DNA of 64,000 nt from Anastatus disparis. Its lineage: Eukaryota; Arthropoda; Insecta; Hymenoptera; Eupelmidae. The stretch is from assembly GCA_017163975.1 (NCBI GenBank), contig JAFFSR010000136.1, positions 11,033,501 to 11,097,500 on the forward strand, given 5' to 3'. Below are positions 11,701-24,100 of the stretch, in pieces. Under the pieces are notes generated by a model, which saw nothing but the letters and a program-made list of their open reading frames with translations, made no database searches and was not told the origin of the DNA. Numbering within the stretch: the stretch's first letter is position 1; every line of letters begins with the position of its first letter. The position numbers were made by a program, and so were the translations under genes.

Positions 11701-14700
11701 AAGTGAGCATTGCCATTATTATCGACGCGTGGAGATTTATTTAAATTGTGAGATTTAATCGTGCACAAGTACTTCAGTGAAATTCGAATCTGATTAACCA
11801 AATGATCTTTAAATTAATTAAGATACTCTTATATTTTAACACGTGCTTTAAAAGCACTACAATTTCCAAATTACTTTAATTTTTATTATGAAAAATATAG
11901 TTTTTATAAAGCAATCAATATAATGATTGATTATATTTTTCATTTTTTATCTGCGTACTGATTCTAAATTCAAAAGTTCATTTCCATTCTTAAAAAATGA
12001 TGGATAACTTATTTATAATATAATGACATTCATCCGAAAGTCATTAGAATCAGAATTTTATTATTTACACACGGAGAAAAATTTGTAAATATTAAGTTTC
12101 ACATAAAATAGTTTAGAATCCTTATTACAAAAATCAATCAACTACTGAAATATACATTTAATTAAGAAGAATTATTGATTTAATTGTTTCCAAGACGAAT
12201 CGATAAAATGTATCCCCTAAAAAATAAAAAAAATGTAAAATATTGTGGTCGAGTTGGAATATATATCCTTATGAAAGAGCGCGCACGTGCTCAGCCGCGT
12301 TGGTAAACATTAGAGTATTGTACATATAGCGGCAAAAGCTCTCTTGCGGCTCTAGTTCTCTCTCTTTCTGTTTCTCTGGTCGATGCTCGCGGCGGAGGGA
12401 CGTCAGCCGGAAACTAGGCTTTACGCATAGCCGATCTACGCGAGTATAAAAAGCTATAACTGTTTTTTAACCACATAAGCTTTATACCAATGATGAAAAT
12501 CCCTTGTATCGATTGATAATCCCAGTCACTTGAAACATCGTGTTTTCCCTTGATCGAGATTTAATATAGGTACGATTTAACTTTAACCCATCGTTGACAT
12601 TAAAAAAATTAACACGCTGTATAGAATGTTAAGAGTATCACGGGTTAGAATTGTCAATGGAGAAAATATTATTTTTTTTACATTTTTTTATATATTTTAT
12701 TAATTTTTTATTATTTTCGGTATTGTCAATTAGTTTTAAAAATAGCACGGAACACGAGAAGGAGTCTACAGCCGGAAATTGCAGTTTATGAATCAAATTA
12801 TTCGAACGGATTGAAATGTTTTCATTTGATTATATGTGCCAGAACAAGTGTGTCAAGTACATTTAACAACTTGTGCATCTTCTTTCATTTTCTTTATAAA
12901 ATCAAATTGTAATAATAAAAATAATTTTTAACATTCATTTAATTTTAGTAGATTAGAACACGCATGGAATATTAAAATTATCGTTTTGAATATAAAAGAG
13001 AAACCATTGAAGTTGTCAATACTTTTCCAAGCGATAATTCACATTTACGTGCATCGTTTAAAATGTGTCAATACGAGAATTGTTTTCTTTTTAAATTATG
13101 TCTAGTTTTCTTGGCACCAAACTCAATTAAATCGAAATTTTCCGTAATAAAAATACAAATACATCCAGATAAGAAATTTGAAAAACAGCGATAAGACAAT
13201 TATCGTTCTGGGTAAATCATTTTTGTTCATTAACATATCTAATCTAAGTAAATAAAGATTTTGTTTCTTTTGTATTAATTTAATAATACTTTTAAACATT
13301 TTTAAGAACTTATAAAGTAATAAAAGTATTACAAAATATTCAAGTTAATAATTTGTTTAATAAAAAGTAGTTGTTGGAAACATAACCTCAAATAACGCCA
13401 GAGAAACACAGCTTGTAATCTTAGCGAAATAAAATCATTGGAGAAGATTTACATATTGTTGTAAACATATCGAAATTTTAATTAATTACGTGCAATTTTC
13501 TCCAACATTGACAATAAAATATCGATATTTTACAAAATTATATGTAAACTTCTAAAAAAAAAAATATATTTCACTTTGGCTGGATATATTTTAATTTTTT
13601 AATACCAGCATATTGAAAAGAACTCTTTCCACTTGATTGTTCTAGTTTTTAAAGAAGAACAAATTAATTGATCACTTTTAACAATGAAAACATGAAGAAA
13701 AATCTCACTTTTCCTAAAAAGACATTATTTCATAATCCACTTACATTAACTCGAAAGAGAGTAGGCACATCAAAATATCCATCAAAAGTATCCAAACTAA
13801 TAGCAAAAGGTGGTGCTGATATATTTCTCATGGTCCTCATAACTGCAAGTGCTAATAAGCTAACGCAAGTTGTTGTAAAAACTGTCTTAAAATTATGTTC
13901 TGTATAAAGGTCTAATGCTTGCCAAGCACCTCTCCAAGCATTAACACAACAAAAACCAAAGATTGCTGTATAAAGTCTCGAGCCGATATAAAAAACTAGA
14001 CGATGCTTGTCTGGATGTAGACACTCGTCGAACACGTGCTGAGCAAGATTAAATGTGAATAGGCCACAAAAACCAATTATAATGGCAGTTATGCTACTTA
14101 ATGCTGAATCATTAGGATATATATAGAAATTACTTAAATTCCAGGTACCACGCCAATAACCAACAACAGCAGGTCCAGCTATTGTCGCCGAAAATACAGC
14201 ATCAAGTATCGTTAGGACAACATAATGATAACGGGGTGATGTTGAAGATCTTTGATTGCGGCCACTGCCGGCACCTGTGTGCAATTCCACCATGGTCCAA
14301 TCACCGTCTTTCTCTTTCTGGCAGTTCTTATATGTATTCTCGTGATAATTTTTGTCACTTAGGACGGATTTCGTTTCATTCTTACAGCCCATTGTCGGGC
14401 ATCCTTCGAATATCAATTTGGCCGATTTCGGCCCACTGTTTATTTTCTTACTTAACACCTTTCTTTCAAAATATCTTAAGACACTTTTTCAGGATTTTTA
14501 TTCATACGCTAAATACTATAAATATATGCGAGCTTGAAGCTTTTTTTTTTAGAAAATACTGTTTAATTGATCTGAGTCAAATAACTTTGGATCGAGTACA
14601 GAGGATCTTTCTCCTAGATTCTGCAAGACTTCTCTTCATCGTGCGCGCCATTTCTTCGTTATTTGCAGGACCATGATTATTTTTAATAATAGTCAGCTTT

Positions 14701-15066
14701 TAGCTAAATCACATCGACTGTACATTGTGCTTTAACTAAATATCGGAGTTTCAGCGACGTCCTGGACAATCTCTTTCTAAAGTACTCTTAAACTTTTTGT
14801 ACCGAGCAGCTTTTAAGCTCCTTGTTTTGGGAGCACTTTTTTTCAAAGATCCGCGACAGGTCCCGTAGTGAATAAGGCACTGTGAGCTAGCTTCGTGAAC
14901 GGCAATCTTTTATCAACTGTTGAGCGCGGACCAACACTATCTCACTATCATACGAAACATCGAACAACGACAGAACAGATCCATTTCTATCTCTCTCTAG
15001 CCTGTTATCTTTTTACTCTCTTGCTAGCATTAGCAATATATTCTAACCAGGAGACAACCATGTGTA

Positions 15067-15118
<52 letters not shown>

Positions 15119-18100
15119 CCTCCTGTAAAAAAAATAAAAACCTGTGTGTATGTGGAAGCATTGATGTTTAAACATGTGTATAGGTGAATAGGCAATATTA
15201 CTAGAAAGAAAGAAGATGTGTAATATCTGAGTGTGTGTTAGAGAGCACACGTCAACCCCCTCTTTTTCTCAAGTGGCAAAGAGCGCGTAATAATCGGCAT
15301 GTTCAGAGCCCAACTGCACTCTGCTGTACGCCTCGATTAGATTGGATTGTTGCGGGACGTAGGTGGTACAGAAAGAATAAAATTTATAAAATTAAAGAAA
15401 GAGAGAGAAACTCATAGATGAGAGGTAAAGATATGTCAAGATTAAGATCAAGATAGCGAAACGAACAATTGCTGTAATTACAGTAACTTCTTTAGGAAGC
15501 AACATCAAAATTCCTTATAGGGAATGTATGTATATAATATTCTAATTACTTATGAATTTGTAGCATAATACTTAACTTTTTTTTAATTTAACAGAAGTTT
15601 GTGTATTTTTATGAAAACTCGATTCCGTATACATTATGTAAATAGAATTTTCATTATTGTATAATACATTAGGTGTAAGAAGAAAATCGTATAATTCTTA
15701 TCACTAAAAAGTAAATTTTTCAAAAATGAAAAAACGAAAATCGTAATACGACTGATAACAATTGTACAATTCACTACTACAATAAAAGGATAGTTATTTA
15801 AAACTTTAAATTCAGATCTAATTTTTTTAATAGATACCTATGTTGGATGTATTTTACAAAAAAAAAAAAAATATTTATTATTTAAACATAAATTATTACA
15901 TAATTATTACATACGTTAAATAATATGTCAGTTGTATTGTCTTATATGTATATTTAATGTGTAAAAAAGAGCAGAATGCCTGTATATAAAATAAAATAAT
16001 TTATTATGTATGAATAAGTATTATAATACAGAGGATTTCAGTGGCTCACTTGGTAGAGCGATGGATTCGTAACCCGAAGGCTCGAGTTCGAATCCCGCTC
16101 TCGGCCGATTTATACAAGTACCACTGTACGTTACATGTGCTGCAGTTCACAGACACACTGACGACCTCCATCGCTAATTAGTATCGCAATGATAGAACAA
16201 TTACAGCGACGTTAAATAAAATTTTTAAAAATTGAGAAATATTCCTGAGTGAGAGTATGTTTGAGGTTCTGCAATATTACCTATAAATAAATTCTAAATT
16301 GTTTCAAATATATTTTTTTATTTTTATTATATATTTTATAATTAAAAAATTTAACAATTTTGAATTTCTAATACATATTATAAATTTTGAGCGTTATATA
16401 AAGTTAGAAATTTATAATATTGAAATTCTATTCATAAACACTAGCAGTATTTTTATATATATTTTTCAAACTATTGCTAAAGAAAAAACAATTTATTCAA
16501 ATTTTCTTATGAGTTAATTAATTTTGAAATCATATTACCAAATATAAATGAAAATATTTAAAATATTGAATTTATAAGTAAATGCGTATGAATATAAATA
16601 TGAAAATATTTAAAAAAAAAGTATCGAATTTTCTTGAAAACGATAATTTCATATTTGTAAACTCCAAACATAAAAATGTTATCTTATCTAGCAATCGACT
16701 AATTGTCGATAGTTAATTTTAACCACATGGAGTTTTATTTGCAAATCTAATAAAATTATAAGCAGTGTTTAGAATACGATGAAAATTTTTACAAAATTTC
16801 ATCTTTTTCGCAGAGTATTGAAAAATAGTTGGACTTTTTTTTTAAAGCACGCAGAAGTAATATCGGTTATTAAATTTTTTTAATCAATTTAGTACCGTAC
16901 ATTTTCTATTTGTAAATACATATGATTGCAATAATATTATCCAAAAAATAAAATTGTCTGATATTAAATAAACTGAAAAATAAAATACAAAAGTAATGAC
17001 AGGAAGTGAATTAATTAAATTTCACAAAACCTATTAATCACGATTCTTTAATTAAAAGGTTATCTATATTATTTTAATATATTACTGTATTTAATAATAA
17101 AAGGCTTTAATGCAGAACGTGTTATTTATAAAGATAAAAAAAAAGATTGATATATCAGCGCTGAATCTCGAGCACAGTTGTTGAGAGAATCATTGTCAGA
17201 TGTAAGTGCGATTCATTTAATGACTCAAACTAACTCGAGTCTTTTATTAAACGGAGAATTTTCTAATTTTTATTAATCATTAAATTATTTGTATTCTCGT
17301 TGTATATTTTATTATCACCTAAAAACTTTTTTCGAAGATATAGAGGACGGAAATATTTTTAGCCTGCAATTCAAAGAATCAACTTTAAATGCGGAATATC
17401 GTTAAGGAAGGAAAATAAAAACATCTAGTATTTGTTTTTCTTGATATCTTACGCTAAGATTTTAATTTGTTTTTCGCATTGTATAATTTGAAGAATTTCG
17501 GAATCTCATGATGCGTAATATGGTTTATATTTGTGAATGTTAAGACTTTGATTATACTTATAAAAAGCTTGAAAAAAACATTATAGATAAGTAAATAACA
17601 TTTAATAATATAATCTTAAATAATAACTAAAATACTAGCAGAAAAGCCTTTAATATAACAAAATGACAGTATAATATTGAGATTAATTAAAAAAGCAGGA
17701 ACGATCATATTCTAGCTCGCAACTATTTTTTATTCACGTGAATAATTTTAATTATAACCGAGCTTGACGGAACAAAAGCCCATACAAGCGATTATCAATA
17801 TGAGGCGCGGACGAAAAAAGCCTAATATAGAGAGAGAAAAAGAGAGATGTTGCTCGTAAGTATATTACCTACATTGTCTCGCGTATCAAAGACCTTGGGC
17901 TACGATAATCGCCTAAATAATATGATGAACGCAAAGCCTAAGCTAAAATACACGGCTGGATACCACTTATTATAGTAGTTATATATGCTTTCCTTTTGCT
18001 TTTATTGAAAAAAAAAAAGAAAATTATATCAACTTATTTTTATTTGTATGGAAATTATGTTGCATATTATTTATGTAATAAGTAGTACACTAAAGCAAAA

Positions 18101-21100
18101 CCGGTTTTTATTGATTAGTTAGTATTAGCAGAATTTTCAATTAATTAGTTGACAAAGTATAATTGATAGATTTTTGAAAAAAAAGACGTTTGAATCGAAT
18201 GAAACTGTTAGAAGGAGCAGTCAGACTCAGCCTTATTCAAGTTTATGAAGGTTTATTTATTATAACAAAAAATTTTTATTCTGCTACAAATATTTAGCTT
18301 ATCGAAGGTTAATATATTCCGATAATATGTTAATTTTGTGTGATTTTAATTAAAATTTAGTGCATGAAAATCGATAATTTTCCATGTTTAAAATGCAGTT
18401 GTCGTACGTTGGTAATTAAAGTATTAAAATTTTAATCTTAAACATCTGCGCAAACATTAAAATGTCATCGTGTTATTGTGTATAAAAACAAAAAGAATAA
18501 TATTCTTTCGTTATTGTTCGGTGCATTGATATTTCAGACATCATAATATTTCATAATATGAGTCTCATTAAATTTATTATAATTAAAATTTTATACAATT
18601 TCAAGCAAATCATAGGATATAATTTCCAATTATATTATAATGCAAATAAAAGCTTGGCGCATTTGCATTCAGCATTTTCTTTTAAATGATATTATGCAAA
18701 CGCAGTGTAAAGCGGTGAAATGAGAAATTATGAGATTTGATTGTTTTAATTTTAATTGTTTTTTTTTCAAAGATTCATCATAAAATTTTTTAAAATTAAA
18801 TAATTATTTTTAATATTAATAATTTTTTAGTATTGAATAGTGTGGTTGATCTGAATAATTGACTATAATAAATACTGCATCTATATATCAGTAAATTTTT
18901 TTTCAAGTTCCTATTAATACAAAAATCTAACATTTACATTGCGTGCAGTTTATATTTTTTATTTATATTTATTTATTTTTTATAAAATTTGTTGCCCTGA
19001 AGTGGGTAGTCGTGAGCACTCACGAAACGACGGTACTATTTAATAAAGATTATTCCAACTATTTAACTCGTGAAGATCAATAATTTTCCTTATATCTACA
19101 AATTTCTATGTACGAGCATATAGTCTTCAACAGTTAAAAGCATTTTTTTATGTTACTTAACGTCATGAGAAATTTGTATGCCATGGCATGATTAATACTA
19201 CTGATGTAAATGATAAATATTTTAACCAATAAAATATATTGATTTTTTTATCAATCGTTATAATTATATTTAAAAAGAAATGATATCTTCAAAGTGGATA
19301 TGATTAGTATAAAAATAGAAATATAAATATTATTTATAGCGTAGGTGGAATATTGCGTCAATAGAAAAAACATGAAAATTAAACATAAAATACCAACGGG
19401 AATTCCACTTTTCTACATTCATTAAAGATTAAATTTTTATTCTCAAGTATTTATTGGTGTTTTAAATTTTAAATAATTCAGCCAATTTGTAATTGATAAT
19501 TTAAAAATTTCAAGGATTCAAATGTATGAAAATAAGAAAAAAGCAACATCTTAAGAAGTTGACAATCGAGTTCATTTTTTTTTGTATTCTACTTAATGAT
19601 TCTGACAATTATTGAGATATATAGAACTCTTTGAGCGCTACCTTGAGACGTGATTTTTCTATATGAGTGGCGTTTCCTGCTCGGGCGTATTCCGTATACG
19701 AGAGAGCTTTTGTACTCTAAACTCAACACAACCGAGATAGTAAAGGCAACTCTTAATCGACACCTTTTTGTCCTCCAATCTAGCTTCGGTTTCAGTACAA
19801 TTTTCTCACCTTGGCCAATACACACACACGTGTACGCCTCAATTTTACAATATTATATTATTTTATCAAAAACTCTTCCTTATTTATCAGCTTTTTAGAT
19901 TGTATATCTATTGTAACGTCGTTATTATTGTGTTACTAATTTTAACGATATATACATATATAGGAGGATGCTAAATCAAGGACTAAAGAATTCTGCCTAT
20001 TAAATTATATGCGAAAGAGTCAAATACATCAAGAAGCATTGTGAAAAAAAATTAAGTTTTATCTGTGAGAATAAATTGGCAGATTTTTTTTAAATTTAAG
20101 TGTATTTTATGACATATACAATTTATCATTCGGCATATAGTTGAAAAAAAAAGATTTTTTTTTAAATGTTTAGTACATTTAAACATTAATCTATCCAAAC
20201 AAAATTTCAAGTAAAAGAAATTAGTGAGCTAAGTGTGTGAAATTATATTCGTTTTTCAATTTACTTAGATGTTTAAATGAAAAATTTGAACATATAGAAA
20301 AGTACACTCGGATCGACTTCTCGTGATATGATAAAAATAGACTACTATTTTGGCATTCTTTATACTCTAGAGAATAAAAATTGTTTCTTGGGGGGCTGAT
20401 TAGTTGATATGTTTATATCACTCGTAATAATCAGTACGGTGATTGTCATCGTTTTACACGTTTATCTATACGCGAAAAGAATTATTTTTACGGAAACAAT
20501 AAATTTATAAGAATATTATTCTCATGCACATTAAAAAATAATAAAAAATAGAACTCTGAAGGTACTTTCATTAATACTTATTAGAACGTTCTTTCATGTT
20601 TTATTAAATAATATGTAATCAATGTCTTAGAAATAATGAATAAACAAGCATATGTACTATTAATATTTAATAAATTTCTCTAGAAGAAAATTAATGAATA
20701 AAAAGGTTGTATAAAACATACGTAAATAAACGCAAATCTCCCAAGTCTTATCAAAGCATCTAAAAAGTCTCTCACCTGATTGCCGCCAATGATAATTAGC
20801 CGTCGCGACAATACGTCCTGAGTGTTTTTATTGTTGTTAGCATTGCAATCATATATCTATTTTTTCCTAATTTTTCATTCTTCAAAGTCTGTTCTTTCGT
20901 CTCTACTTTTATTACTTTCTTAAAATGAATAATATTTATAATGGAAAAAAATCGTTATAATAAATTTAACGTTTACTTTGGATATAATGTACAAATTCAT
21001 TTCCGGTCATGAAGTTATCGTACAGGTATTTAATAGACAATAATATCAAATTAATTTAATTTTAATACTTGAACTTTTTAATATTTTAAGACTTTATAAT

Positions 21101-24100
21101 TTTATAAATTGCAAACATTCTTAAGTAAATCTGATAATTTTGATATTGGGATAATTCTAAATTTTTAATCAATAATTCAACTGTACTCAACAGTGTAAAC
21201 ATATGATTTTGATTCAAATGAATAAATTATATTATCATTTTGTTTACTTATGCATATAGTTTTATCAAAATTTTAAAAACTTAAAATTTTATTATTAGAT
21301 AGAAATTTATGCCTAGCTAATTAAGCAAATATATGCTTAAACCGAGCGCAACATTGCGGCTCAATAAATAATCCATAATCTTGATGTACATCTTAATTGA
21401 AAAAAAAAATTGCATATTGCTAATGCAGTATGAATGAAAAAAATAGTCTCAATAACTACCGGATAGTAGAAAAAAAGAATAAAATTATGTAAAATATACA
21501 AATGTAAGAAATAATTCTCATGCCTTGACATAATAGTATGATGCAAAAAATATAGGTATTACACGATATTGATCAGTTATTTAAACATATGCTAATATCG
21601 GAATTCATATTTACAATTAAATGATAAGTATGTGTATATGTATGTACGCATGAGTGTGTATAAACCGTAAAGAAAATTCGTGGAACTCACGCGACTATGT
21701 AGAAAAATTTTGAATATTATTTATTTTTAATGAATGAATCATATGACACTAATACGGTTCTTAAAGTTTTCTTATATGGATTTTATATAGTTTCATACGT
21801 GATTAAGTGTAAAAATTATTAAAAGTTTGATACTTAATCGTATAGATAAGAAACATTAGGAAACAACATAGGTTCGTTCAAATTAAATCTTGAAATTTTG
21901 AGTTATAATTTTTATTTTTTTAATGTTAGAGACTCAGTTATAAATAATTTATATTTATGAAAATTAAACTAAATTTCAAATCTTAATCTTAATCCTCAAA
22001 TTCATAGATTTCAAACTCTTGTATCTTAAATCCTAAATTTCAGGATTATTGTAAACTCTTGAAATTCATGCATCGAAACTTCAGTTTTTCAATTCTCAAA
22101 CCATTACACGCAGCTTTAAATAATAAAATATCAAAATCTGAAATAATAAGTACCAAAACTTCAAATCCCAAGATTCAAATTTTTCAGCTTTTATTTTTTA
22201 ATCTTATAATTATTATCTTTCATCTTTTTAACATTCAATACTAAAATTTCAAGTTAAATTTCTTAATTTTAAATTCTGAACCCTAAAATTCAAGACGTTA
22301 AAATTTAAAATCATTGAATTTGTATTCCAGAATGAAAAAGTTTGGAATTGTAACTTTTAAATGTAAGACTCACATTTTTAAACTTCCAAAGCCTAAATTT
22401 CTAAATCGTTTACAAAGTTTATTCGAACAAAGTGTCTATTCGCACGTTTTATGCAAATCGAATTATTTAAATTTCAAATTGTCACTATAATTTTATGCAT
22501 AATAGTAAAAAAATTCAGTAAATTTTGAATATTTATATTTTTTTCTATATTCATATATAAATATATAAAGTAAAAAATTATAATACAAAAGTCATGCTAT
22601 TCGGTATTTAAGAACTTCTATTTTAGAATCATCCACTCTTTATTCAAATGAGGAGCAAGTGAGAAAAAACTTCCTTATACACTCAATAAGCAACAAAAAA
22701 ATCTATAAATCTAATATAAATAAATATATGTTTCTATACTAACCGCTTTGTATCTGGTAGGAAATCGAAAGACAAATCTTGGATCATCAAGTACGACAAT
22801 AAACGGTGGCGCTAAAAGATTCCTCATGCATCGCAAGACAACTAGACCACCAAGTACCGCAAGAGTGAAACAGGTGATAACTCTGTGAAAAAAAGAAATA
22901 GAAATAAAAAGAAATAAAAAAAAAATGATTTTTGCGCTTTGTGTATACTATTATTTGATTCGAGAGAATGTTTGAATTTGATAAGCGCTGTATTGGAACG
23001 TACCAATTTTCATATTGGATATTTGCAATTGATAGAACGAATTGGAAAAGTTTTTATTCAATAATGTTATAGGTTTACTACTGAATTTAAAGAGGGATAT
23101 TTTTTGATTTGGTACAACAAAAAATTTTTATTCATTTCTAAGTATTTTACACTATGTTGCAATTAAATTTTTTTTTATACATAAAAAATAATTTTAAAAC
23201 TATATAAATGAATTTTGATTTTAGTAATCAAAAGTTACTTATTTTCATAAAATTATGTTAAGCATATTTATTTGCAGTGTATGAATATATGAATCTTTTT
23301 AATTGTAAAACATATTTACTTAAACTTTTAACAAGATTAATCATAAAACTAAAATATGAATATTGAGTAACGTTACTAGCAGATAATACATTGATTTTAT
23401 TTATCAAAAGTTAATTGAACTATGAAAAAAGCAATGATCATAGATAAAGAAAAAGCGATTTTAATCTATCGCATCTCGCGTCTTCGGGAGCATTCTCTGA
23501 ATACAACAAACAATAAACACGCCCATATTCAATCCACATGCATTGTCTTTAAGTCATGTTAGCATATACGTACTATAAACGTATACAATCGTCGTTTTAT
23601 TTATTTTTTTTTGTTTGTGCATCTTTTCAATCCGTATCGTGTATACGATTTGCCAATAGCAAGAGGTAAGATGGAAAAGTTTGCTATAACTCGCGGAAAA
23701 ATTATCTTTATTACGTTCGGTTTAGTAAAGTAAAAGACATTATAGATGCTGTGAACTAAATTCCTATAACAATGAGCTAGCTCTAGATCGTTGCACTTAA
23801 AAAAGAATAAAAACAAAAATTTTTTTTATTTCTATACCTTTTAAAGATGCAGAGCCATTAAGAGTAGACGAGAAATTTCTATTTGCCGTGTTTAAACGTT
23901 TGAACTATCTATATGTATATTCCTTAGTTGGAAAGTAGGCGAATCCAGTGCAATATTGTCAGCGCAGTGTACTCAGTATATAGATATACGTAATTGGATT
24001 TTTTTTTTCATTCTGAATAAAAATGTCGATTATCTAGAATGTCATTTTAGAATTGTACGCTGGAAGAATACGTTTTTAAAGACTTGATTTTTTTCTTCTT

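Noticed and set aside
16031..16105. A functional tRNA gene
   Set aside because: A and B boxes are present, but the acceptor stem does not pair and a matching head-plus-tail copy exists at 43737-43933, so it is a SINE.
17840..17890. A second fusl microexon around GCGATTATCGTAGCCC on the minus strand
   Set aside because: Possible splice sites give 40 or 44 nt, which breaks the phase-0 reading between neighbouring exons.
19589..19825. Minus-strand 78-codon ORF as a nested gene
   Set aside because: The sequence is fairly complex, but there is no recognisable domain, no splice context and no second exon. It is kept only as part of a possible regulatory island.
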